Source of the DNA: Diphasiastrum complanatum | Taxonomy: Eukaryota; Streptophyta; Lycopodiopsida; Lycopodiales; Lycopodiaceae | Length of the DNA: 64,000 nucleotides | Assembly: GCA_029204225.1 (NCBI GenBank) | Contig: CM055108.1 | Coordinates: 14,487,744 to 14,551,743 of the forward strand | Direction of reading: 5' to 3' | Shown here: piece after piece, positions 54,721 through 64,000 of the stretch | Layout of the letters: each line of letters starts with the position of its first letter | Position numbering within the stretch: position 1 is the first letter of the stretch | Translations under genes and position numbers: made by a program | The notes under the pieces: generated by a model | Told to the model about the DNA's origin: nothing | Database searches by the model: none | What the model saw: only the letters and a program-made list of their open reading frames with translations

Positions 54721-57229
54721 ACAAATTAATCACAACTAATGTTTGTATTTGAATCTAAACTTTTAAAAGTATCTTGTATCATTTGGTCTAAATTATACAT
54801 AGATCAAGTGAGTCAAAATCTGGTAAATATGGAATGGAATAGAGATTGTGATTGAAAGGGCATTTATGAGAAATAATCAAATTTCCTTCGGAACACGAGG
54901 AGTTATATATCATTGAGAGTTTTGATAGCAGTAAAAAATGTGTAATTTATCACATCACAATTGCTAATGAGCCATTATGCACGTGTAGATTTTTCTAAAA
55001 ATATGTCCATAAAAAACTACATATTTTGCAAGTGTATGTATTTTGTCTACTTGCATTTCACGGGGCTAGATGTGAATGAAATTATGTTCATGCATCAATC
55101 CATCCTCAGCTTGCAAGATGTTTTTCGTATATTTGCTTTGTCCTCAAAGAGTTCTTGTACTAGAGGTAGAGCTAATTGTTCAAACATCCATTGTTACTTT
55201 TTTGTCTAACGTGTTCAATGTGGATTTCTATTTTTGGTTTCGTTTGTAATCAGTCATAGATAAACCTAATATGTCCAGTTCACATAGCCAAGATGCTTTC
55301 AATTGGAATTCTCCAAGGAGCCTACTACAAACGTGAGTGTGGGTATTATGATTTGTGCATTGTTTTTCTAGTATTGTATTCATTTCTTTTATTAGTCTTC
55401 GATCATGGCTATTTAAAAATCCAATGAAATAAAACTCGCAAATATTTACTTGCAATTTGTCAGTCACCTCATGAGATGATTTACATGCTTCAACGAGCAA
55501 CAAGAGTTGCTTGCAAGTGATTCTCAATCTCTCTAATAAATTTAGAAATCACGATTAGAGAATTCTAATTTTGTGGTGCCTAATATATGCATGGCAACTT
55601 GCATGGAACTTTTTACAATTTAAGCAGTCAATGAGTCACCAATGACCATGAAAAAAAAAAAAACATTAAGATGAGTTTGGCCTTGACCTATAAAACATGG
55701 TCTATGTATTGGAACTCAACTGAGGTTTAGGGTTTCACTTAGAAATTACATGGACCTTTAGATGAAAACTGAAATTATATGTTAAAATTTTGAATATGCC
55801 TTTCGAATAAGAACATTTCACTTTTCTCTTTGGCTTTCAATGATAACATCAAATTTTCCATTCTACCATTTACATGAAGTGTATCCAAAGCCTCCCTTTA
55901 GCTTTGAAAGGCATATTTTAAATTGGCACTTCAGTTGACAACTTGTCAAGACATTTTGAAAGTAAATTTTCATTTTACTGTTTACATGAAGTGTGACCAA
56001 AGCTCTTTCCATTTCAACTACGAAGAACATATATTAATTTAGCATTTTAATTGACAAGTTGTCAAGATATTTTAATTTAAAACTTCAGTTGACAAGTTGT
56101 GAAAGTTTTTGCTTTTTACATACAAGCTATGCAACTTGCAAATTCTAAGGCTGGTCCCACCACTTACCTTAGAATAAGTGAACATACCAAGCACACTGAG
56201 CGTTTCAGACCAACGAGACTAGCGGCAAGTCCTTTCCCTAGCCCTTTCACTTGCCACCCATTTTTAAACCTTGGCAAGTTATTTGACTAGCAATGGACCG
56301 ACCCCATTTCAAGTTTGGTTGACAGATGCTAAAATGAGGGCCACAATGATTGGCCAGTTTGAATCTCTGCCATCCTATTGGTCCTTTATCACATGTTGGC
56401 AACTTTGTTGTGGGTCCCGTTAGTAAAGTATTGTATAGGTAGGCCTACTATGTGGGCCCGCCACAATACACTATACAACTAAGACTAATAAGTCTGAGGT
56501 CATAGGCTGCATGTGCGTATAAGTCCAACCCAATGAGCACAATAATCTGTTTTGTAGAACTCGTAGACTAGGAATAAGCGACTTGGGTATAAACTAAATA
56601 AAAATCCCAAAGTCAAGTTTAAGATGGTTATAACTTTGAAGAGACTCACATGAATCATGTGAGGACCCTCTCCTTCCAAAAGAAAATCACATGATTCATG
56701 TGAGGGACATCCTTCTCAATTTAGAACCATAAGATTTTACGTGAAGGGCTTGGATTAGGATCCTTGCCATCTAGAGTTAGCCAATCAGAGATCAATGCAC
56801 CTCTTGTACCAAGTTTCCATGTTCATACAGGGAAAGGAGGTTATGCCTGTTTGATAACCTGAACATCCTGGCACCTCACTCTCTCATCTCTCTCTTTTGT
56901 TGTGTTTTTCTATTTACTAATGCTTTCTACTTAATTGCTTTCACTATCTTCTTTTAGGGATGGTTAGTTAGGAAAACTATAGAACTCAACTAATCTCACA
57001 AGGGAAGTACTATTCCCTTGGGAGTGAACTATTGCGTGAAAGGTGAAGAAGGTCGCTACATCTATGTAACTCTAAAAGGAGGACGACAACCCATTTTGTC
57101 TCCCGAGACCAGTGAGAGAACTTCATTTTAAATTTAGAACTTGCTAAACAATGTAGTCTGTAACCATGTTAGTAATTATTTTGCCAACTAGGTCGTCACT
57201 TAAAGTTAGTACCATCTTTGTGTGAAAAT
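54721..57229. other. Gene-poor spacer
   Basis: No gene supported. One notable structure: the 17-bp near-palindrome tcacatgaatcatgtga at 56646-56662 and its exact reverse complement at 56687-56703. Decayed repeats of 'ttcagttgacaacttgtcaagac' occur at about 55920-56110. Confidence 0.5.
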
Positions 57230-57720
57230 GCTTCTTTGTTTTTCAAAAGGAGGTTCAAATCTAGAATCAAAAGAACTTTGGATGTCAAGCTAAACAACTA
57301 AGCAAACTCTCTTGGGTGTTTGTGTGAAATGCTCCTTGATTTCCATGGAGAGGCTTGAATGTTGGGTCTTTTTTTTTAAATGCTTCTTGTTTTCCAAGAA
57401 GAGGCTCAAACTCAGGAACAAAGAAACTCTGGATTTCAAGCTAACCTTGTTGGGTCTTTGTTTAAAATGCTTCTTGGTTTTCAAGGGGAGGCTCTAACTT
57501 GGGAACAAAGCAACTTTGGATGCCAATCAAGCCCACTCCGTTTGGTCTTTGTGTAAATGACTCTTGGTTTTCAAGAAGAGCCTCAAACCTAGAATCGAAG
57601 AAACTTTGAATGCCAAATTAACCAACCGAGGCCACTCCGTTGGGTCTTTGCTTGAAATGCTTCTTGGTCTTCAAGGGGAGATTCGAACTTGGGACCAAAG
57701 AAACTTTGGATGTGAACCGC
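57230..57720 (+). repeat. Tandem repeat, unit about 100-120 bp
   Basis: Four to five imperfect units. Each holds the words 'gttgggtctttg', 'aaatgcttcttgg', 'tttcaaggggaggctc' and 'aacttgggaacaaagaaactttgga'. The last unit has gattcgaacttggga, which resembles the B box of tRNA-derived promoters, so a SINE origin is possible. Apparent ORFs on both strands are by-products of the repeat. Confidence 0.75.
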
Positions 57721-58889
57721 ACTAACTCACCGGACCTAGGAAGCAAAGGTAACTAACCGAGCCAAGCCAAGGAGGGAAGGCCATTTAAAGTGCCTTGAAG
57801 AGAGTATTTGCCATTCTCTCACCTAGCCCCCAAGACTTGAACACGTCATGGGTTTGCATATAATGCTACTTATGAGCTGGCTGCTGCAGCTATGGCGGAA
57901 GAAAGAATCAAGAGAAAAGTTAACTTCTTTCGAATTTGAAACTGAACGGAAGCAGCAGCTGAAAGGTCGAAACTTGAAAGCACTAGAGTAGAGGTCTGGT
58001 TAGACTGCTAGGAGCTACGCAGAAAATCTCAGCTGCCTGATCTTTTCATGCCCTTGTGCAGTTGTGCTCCTGCAGGTGTTGTGGACCGGGATGTGACGAA
58101 GTCAGGGCCATGGATGATCCTTCATGTTCATGGTCGTCTGCCAGGTAAAATCCTTGAGAAACCAGGAATCAGGACATCTAAAATGTAATCGACCACGCAG
58201 AAATGGGATGTTTTTAACTGACATACGTGATTTGTTATAATTATCCGTCGATATTAAGCTCGCGAGTACGAAGAATACATCACTTTCTGTCTCGACTGAT
58301 CTTGCTGACTGAAGCGTTAGATCGGTAAATAAATATGGATATCGTTTTCCTACACACGTCATATGAATGTTATTCAGTTCGTGGTTGTATGATGCAGAAT
58401 ATTCTTGCTATTTGTGTAATTCCTCTACGATGAGCGCTGGGACCGAGTTGTTTGATGTGAATCTGTGAAATGCAGTTTTCATCTTACGTCTATCTGTTGC
58501 ATCGTTTAATTTAACTAGTGGGGAGCGTCATAGTACGCGGCTTTTAATGGAGCAGCAAGCATAGAAGTCATGGGTAGTAAGGTAAACGAGATCTAATTTC
58601 TTAACCGCTACATAAGTAAAACTAGATTTCGACAGAAGAATCTTTCACTGCTAGTCGGAGTAACTAGCTTTTTAAAAGGAAAACAATTTATGTGGTCCTT
58701 GAATCAAACGGCGTGCATTATATTCTCGCATTTCACGATGCAAGTAGCGATGTTTATTCGAATTTGCGAGTTGAGTCTCATATTCAGTTTTCACAGTCAT
58801 ATTAGTTTCCGCTCAGGTGGCAAAGGGATAGTGCAGTCACCAGTGCAGCTTAAATATATGATGCTGTGATACCCGACGTGAGTGCAACC
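57721..58889. other. Upstream region of the At3g17950-like gene
   Basis: No other gene seen. A ttaaatatatgatg TATA-like box lies near 58851, about 40 bp before the proposed start codon; a CT-poor, mixed-composition sequence precedes it. Confidence 0.45.
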
Positions 58890-60411
58890 ATGGCGAAAGT
58901 GGGGTCCTTGCTCTGCTTTTACTATCGGAGATGCTTTCCGTTTAATGCAGTGGCACCCGAAGGTATAATATTTGATTATTATATTATTTCAAGTCCTCTT
59001 CGTCGTTGAAATATGATACTTTATTATTCAAGACTTGCGGATCTTTTCGAAGTACGATACAAGTATGGCGAGCTATCTCTGGCTTGAAGATCTAGTCTTT
59101 GACCTACATCCTCTGGCAGTGTCTTGCAATACAGAACTCGTTAGATTCTTTGTTCATCTAATGATGATTCTTAAATGGTAGTCTAATGTATCGCACAATT
59201 TACCCAGTCCATTTTCCATGAATATTTTCACAAATTGACTTTTACGATGGATATCTTTTTAGCTTTTCATTACATACGCATTATCATGCGATTGGACTTT
59301 ACTTTGTCGCAAACACTCTTGAGGCACAGGAACATACTTTCTACAGATAGATTTTGCTGGCTTCAGTTTGTGCCACGTTGAAATTTGAAAGTATACATAT
59401 AGAATTGCGTCTTTCAATCCCTGATGCTATCTAACATAAGCAAAGTTCAGACTGTAAGGAAGCAGGTTCTGTTTTGTGAAAGCAGTCGGTAAACTTGTTT
59501 TAGCACAAGTTTTAATCAACTTTTCGCAGCATAAAATTTTCTATGTTCGTAAACAGATATGGAGTCCAGAGATGAAGAGACGGCAAACGAGGGACCTGGC
59601 GATAGTACATCCGCAGGGTGGCCGCTGGGGTTGGAGCCACTTGGTTTCAAAATGAGAGTGTTGGAGACATTAAGATTTTCGGAAGCTAACGACTTCAAAT
59701 ATTGCAAGACTCCAAGTTTTGCTGCGGAATCCTCATCTGACCTTGACAGTAGTACACAGGTACTTGTCCTTCATTTATGGATCTTGAATGGCTTCAATGT
59801 TTACCCGGTTTGTTCATCTATGAATCGTGAACGCTTGAAGGCTTCTTCAGTTCGGTTGTTGCAAGATCGACTACTCTTTCATCTTAACTAGTCAAGGCAC
59901 ACTTGTTCGCTTGTTGATGACAATGGAATATTTTCAAGAATTTTTGTGAATTAGCCATCTGCATAAAATTCTTGACGACTCTTTACACTATTCGGTATGA
60001 CAGTCAGCTTCTTCTATCTCTTTCCGGGAGAAACCAATCACACTGGGTGAAATCTTGGGTCTCTCAACAAACTTTTCGACGAGATTCGCTGTAGATTCAT
60101 TCGGATCCCTGGAATTTCCTGTTAAAGTGCGAAACGTTAAGAACGGGAAAGGGTGGTGGAGTTTGATAAGTTGCGCAGATGAAAAAGCTAACAAAAAAAC
60201 AGCCAAAAGTTGGTGGGACTCAATCAACTGTGCTTGTGCAAAAGCCTGCAACCAAAGCTCCAGATCCGAGGGCAACATCAACTCACCGCCTGACGAGGTT
60301 GTGCAAGTCAAATCCAAAGAGGAGGAGGAGATCTACATCAATCTCGTTTTTGAAGACACCGTCTGGAGTTCAAATGAGAATCCCCAGTATTTTTCAGAGG
60401 AGGACCCATGA
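58890..60411 (+). CDS. At3g17950-like plant protein, three exons
   Basis: Proposed exons 58890-58962, 59557-59759 and 60004-60411, with introns bounded GT-AG (aag|gtataa..aaacag; acacag|gtactt..gacag). Phases match at both junctions, giving 227 residues. Exon 1 encodes MAKVGSLLCFYYRRCFPFNA. Exon 2 has GWPLGLEPLGFKMRVLETLR and SSSDLDSSTQ. Exon 3 has ITLGEILGLS followed by a Lys/Trp-rich part (GWWSLISCADEKANKK) and an acidic tail (KEEEEIYINLVFED). The GWPLGL start, the Ser-rich 'SSDLDS' block and the 'ITLG.LIG'-type motif are the signature I know from the At3g17950/At1g67035-like family of plant proteins of unknown biochemical role. The frame is intact, so this is likely a live host gene. If exon 1 is wrong, translation could start at ATG 59559, giving 202 residues. 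Confidence 0.75.
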
Positions 60412-61022
60412 TCGGCTCCAATTTTAGATTCGTCAGAATGCACAATTAGTTAAAATGGATCGGGCAAATCAGGAATTTAGACTGAATCAAATAAGCTCCT
60501 AACTTTTTGTAGTTCAACCATGAAGATTGCTAGGAATCACAATTTTCACATTTTGCAATAATCATATTTTTCCAAGTGACAATTCTGTGATGTATTTTAC
60601 GCTACATTGCATCACAAGGCTCATATCTCTCTCTCTCTCTGTCTCTCAAAATGTTACACAGTGATGTAGATTGAAGGGTAACCTTTTCCTTCAAAAGAAT
60701 ATTTTATCACTAGATACTTAAAATCTTGTCCTTCAAATGCAATATTGTCTCAAAAAATTTCCGTCCTTTGAGGGAAAAAAAAAAATTCCATCCTAAAAAA
60801 CATATTTTGTAATATGTTTTTTAGTCAATACACACGCAACAACCAAAATATTTAAAAAATACAAAAGGCACTTTCACTTTTTTTTTTTGACTTGGTGCAA
60901 ATGAAGTGCAATTACTCTATTTTGTTGAAATTTGGTAGCTCAATAAGTTTATGATGATGTTTTACTACTTCACCCTTTGGTATGAGAGGAGTTTAAAAAT
61001 TTGAATAGAAACATTCTTCAAC
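60412..61022. other. 3' flank of the At3g17950-like gene
   Basis: AT-rich. A (CT)n tract lies at about 60630-60647. No gene seen. Confidence 0.5.
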
Positions 61023-61400
61023 CACAAGAATTCACTATAACCTCAATTATGTGTTGCAAATAAGAGTGTCAACATTGTATATCACACAAGAATTCAATAT
61101 AACCTCAAATAATTGCTGCAAATAAGAGTGTCAACATTGTATGTCACAAGCATGTAAATGATTGAGAACATTGCATTAATGGTTTTACTAAACTTTCACA
61201 AAACAAATAAGCATTCTTAAGGCATTGTTAGATTTATAAGGATTTTGGGCCTCAAGTTGCTACTTCTTTTGCAAATCCAAATCAACCAAACTTTTTGAGC
61301 ATTCCAAATCAACCAAACTTTTTCAAACTTTTTAAAGCAAATCAAATCAACCAAACCAAATCCAAACTTTTTCAGCATTCTAAATCAACCAAACTTCATC
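61023..61400 (+). repeat. 62-bp tandem duplication and CAAATC repeat
   Basis: 61023-61084 and 61085-61146 are adjacent copies of one 62-bp unit with a few differences. Further on, 61265-61395 holds several copies of 'aaatcaaccaaacttttt'. Confidence 0.85.
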
Positions 61401-61599
61401 CCAATCTATGTCTTTGTAATTACACTTTTCCAAAGCTATACGCATTAAAGCGTTCAAAGTGTCTACTTTAAGAGAATTCTTTCACTAAATTTTAATCATA
61501 TTTTGACAAGAAAAATCTCGTTCGCCACAAATGTATCATGCGAGAATACAAATGATGGTAGACTTCATTCGAAGAGATGACGAGCCATGCTTTATGCAT

Positions 61600-62082
61600 C
61601 TTCAATCCACTATAGCAAATCATAATGATTTCAAGAATAACAACTAAATTTGTATTTAGTAGGACCTGGGGTATCTAGATTTGATTCTAGACAGTAATTT
61701 AAAATTTATGTGGTTGAAGATGATTGCATTGGCATTTTGGTATGCTTTCTATCTTTAATTACCAGTGGCCTATAGAACAGGAATATCTTGCACTTCTGCT
61801 AAAGAATTTGATTAGGATGATTTTCTTAAAATCTAGTATTTTCCTAATGGGAAAGATTTTAGAATTATTCTTATTGGTTCCCGAGTTATGTTGGACATAT
61901 ACTACAGTAGTTTGTACTCCAGGGTAGAGATAGACAGTTAGCTTTATCTCTGAGTACTTGCTTGATATGTAAGTCCAACTAAGGATAATGATTTTCTAGG
62001 TTAACAATGAAAGTTAAATGAATTGTTCTTGTAATTCTTTCATGTTTTGAGGACAAAACCAGATTAAGGGAGAAGAATTTCA
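61600..62082 (+). mobile_element. 3' end of an LTR retrotransposon (Gypsy-like)
   Basis: Bases 61600-61920 match the reverse complement of 19180-19480. The segment ends with 'tgttttgaggacaaaacc' and the purine tract ttaagggagaag (62063-62076). That is the usual end of plant Ty3/Gypsy internal regions just before the 3' LTR. No intact ORF remains; a 67-codon frame at 61724 has no recognisable domain. Confidence 0.55.
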
Positions 62083-63101
62083 TGTCCACGTCCTATATAT
62101 AGGATTCAGTATAGTCCTAGACTTGGATACATGGTACTCTAGAGAAACAAGCTTATTTTAGTTATGCCACATCATTCTAGATGTGACCCGCAAGTAATTA
62201 ATAACCTTGTGAGGCCCAAACACACTAATTGGACTTAGTACAAGGTTTGGGATAGTCTATCCATGTGTAGAGTATCAATGGCAATCTATGTATAGAGATT
62301 CTATGTATAGGGGAGTTGGGACCTTGCATTACTATTTGTATGGGGGGTTCTAGAGCTTATATGAGGAGGCAAAACTCACCCTACTCCATCTTGGATTTGT
62401 GGATTCATTGCCTCTCATACTTCCTATTCCTTGACTTGGGCGTGAAGCTACTCAGAGATTGATTGGTTGCTTCTACTTGGTTGGGTGGTTTCTCCATAGT
62501 GTGTTCTCTATTGTTTTGTTTTGTAAGCAGGATCTTGAGGAGGCGTCCCTTACAACCTTCCTTGATGATCATCCCACCACTCCTTCCATGCTTGAAGAAC
62601 ACATTTGATTTGAAAGCTCCTCCCTTTTGAAAATGGCTGCACCATGATGGAAATTCGAGGTCTCCATGCCTCATAATCACTACGCAAACAGGTTGATTGC
62701 CAAGATTTTGCATCAGGCTAGCTTGACTAGTCCATAAACTATGAGCTTTTTGCATGATATATCTAATCTTGAAATTAAAAACTATCTTGAACTTATTAAG
62801 ACTACATACTTGCTCAAGGATGTAAGTGTCATTTGTGGATGACTCACTTAATCTCATCAGAAGTTTACAAATTGCCTCATAAAATGAAAAAACATGATTT
62901 TTCACACCATGAGTGACAAATTCATTCTTGATCTTAGAAGATCCAAGAGCATACATTTGATGACTCACATTAGGGCCCTTTTTGGACTCAAAAAGGGCCT
63001 CTTCCTTGCCTAAACAAGTTTTCTAATCATAATTAATTTAGTGCTAATCAATCCTACGTGGCACCTTTACCTTGGGTTACCATACAAGGTGAGCAAGAGT
63101 T
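62083..63101 (+). repeat. LTR-like sequence
   Basis: Starts TGTCCACGTC right after the purine tract. A TATA-like cttatatgagg lies near 62357. A hairpin (ggcccttttt/aaaaagggcc) spans 62974-62999. A 187-codon open frame on the minus strand (62405-62968) shows no known domain and probably reflects chance openness, but it is long for the composition. The right LTR edge is not fixed. Confidence 0.45.
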
Positions 63102-63216
63102 AATGTTAAAAATTCACAATTCTAGCTTGACTAGTTTTGGTCATATGACTTGTAAATAGTTAGATGGTCATGATGTGGCTTGTCACACGTGCCAAATAGC
63201 ATAGGATTCCATTCAT
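63102..63216. repeat. Perfect 115-bp inverted repeat, right arm
   Basis: Exact reverse complement of bases 1-115, no mismatch. Similarity stops at 63102 on the inner side; on the outer side the left arm leaves the window, so the true repeat may be longer. Confidence 0.9.
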
Positions 63217-64000
63217 AAGGATGCTCTCAAGTAGACCTAAGTGTTAGAACCTTTGGAATGAGTCCAAATTATGCTTAGATACAAGGGAGAAAAAATAGGA
63301 GCTATTTTTGGTAATTTTTGCATTGTTGAGGGATCTCCAAGATTCCAACCCTAACTTGGTAGGGATGAAAGATCCACCAAAATTAGCATTAGGGATAGGT
63401 TTAGGGCTACTCATACCTGCCCAAAACCGTGATGGATCATGTATATATAGGTGATGATATCTCACCAAAATCAATCAAGCAATTTCATGTTTTTTCTCTC
63501 ATAATGGTGCAATTGCTCTCTATGTTCATAATTGTTTGAGTACTTGTGATTACTAATGATTATAGGATTGAATGTAGGTCTGGTGTACAGTACTCAGACT
63601 GTGGGAGGCCGTACTTTCACACGTGTGAAGCCTTTTTCAAGGATTTGGGCCATTTAGTGAGGTTCAAGCATAGATTTTTGATGGATTTTGATGGTTCAAC
63701 TTGTGCTAATCTTATGAAATCATAATCTATTGTTTCCCTCATCATTTCAAGTGTTTTAGGATCCTTATTTGCTGTAATTTTTACAGTTAAGGCCTAAATG
63801 TAGGTCTCATTTTCATAGACTATTGTAGGTTATTTGCATAGACTATAATAGGCAACTAATAGGTAAGTTACAAATTACAACTAGAGTAGAGTTAGTATAG
63901 GACGACCTTTCATTGTCCTAACTACAATAGGACCCTAGAAATGGAAACTAGTATATGCCTAATAAAGCTTATATCATGGTTAGTTCACATTGAACTTTGA
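63217..64000. other. Non-coding, LTR-like
   Basis: No gene. Contains CACACGTGTG at 63618-63627. The last 200 bp carry several 'ataggcaactaatagg'-like words. It probably continues the LTR-type sequence of 62.1-63.2 kb. Confidence 0.4.

Noticed and set aside
57290-57497. Short ORFs on both strands at 57.3-57.5 kb
   Set aside because: They follow the tandem repeat phase.
62405-62968. 187-codon minus-strand ORF
   Set aside because: Long, but it lies inside LTR-like sequence, has no recognisable motif and no splice or promoter context. Kept only as a note under the LTR entry.
1-64000. tRNA or rRNA genes
   Set aside because: I searched by eye for T-arm (GGTTCGAATC-like) and rRNA signatures. Only isolated B-box-like words were found (57.67 kb), with no matching A box and acceptor stem.

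Overview
The window looks like nuclear DNA of a land plant with a large, repeat-choked genome. Genes have spliceosomal GT-AG introns, there is an extensin/Ole e I-type cell-wall protein gene and a plant-specific At3g17950-like gene, and most of the rest is decayed LTR retrotransposons and other transposon-like genes. Several unrecognised multi-exon gene families and a DUF7869 gene make a fern or another non-angiosperm more likely to me than a flowering plant, but the sequence does not prove the lineage.

Only two genes look intact and host-like: a secreted proline-rich Ole e I/extensin-like protein (40021-41101, +) and a three-exon At3g17950-like gene (58890-60411, +). Everything else with coding character is broken, repeated or both.

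Layout: 1-2600 holds LTR-like repeats, including a 115-bp segment repeated perfectly in inverted orientation at 63102-63216 and a direct repeat of about 0.66 kb. 3.8-4.3 kb is a 27-bp minisatellite. 4.7-5.65 kb is a Gypsy-type gag remnant. 7.6-17.4 kb is the most unusual block: a multi-exon decayed gene cluster, including a ParB-like plus permuted DNA-methyltransferase-like region and an FCP1/NIF-type phosphatase domain, bracketed on both sides by GC-rich palindromes with half-site AACCTCCCGCCG. 18.5-20.7 kb has two degenerate 'aagggctaagggccaa' arrays around a retroelement fragment that recurs inverted at 61.6-61.9 kb. 22.2-26.2 kb is a Copia element lacking reverse transcriptase, with a recognisable 3' LTR. 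26.2-29.6 kb is a coiled-coil/unknown-protein element ending in an LTR-like segment. 30.05-30.72 kb is a DUF7869 gene. 33.0-34.5 kb is an unknown multi-exon gene. 34.57-36.27 kb (-) and 43.9-45.5 kb (+) are two inverted copies of one unrecognised gene family flanking the Ole e I gene. 36.4-38.8 kb is a tandem duplication whose second copy has captured a Gypsy RT piece. 38.8-39.2 kb (-) is a LINE endonuclease piece. 45.5-48.65 kb and 48.8-51.6 kb are two further broken Copia elements, the first inserted into the second gene-family copy. 52.5-53.1 kb is an unknown Ser/Thr-rich gene start. 53.4-57.2 kb is AT-rich and gene-poor. 57.2-57.7 kb is a tandem repeat of about 110 bp. 61.6-64 kb is an LTR-element tail.

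A cross-cutting signal is that in-frame stops in the decayed genes are mostly TAG, often where Gln (CAG) would fit. Nine such TAGs lie in one coiled-coil gene. The simplest reading is C-to-T decay of methylated CHG sites in silenced elements. Duplicated segments inside the window show C-to-T and G-to-A changes creating stops directly.
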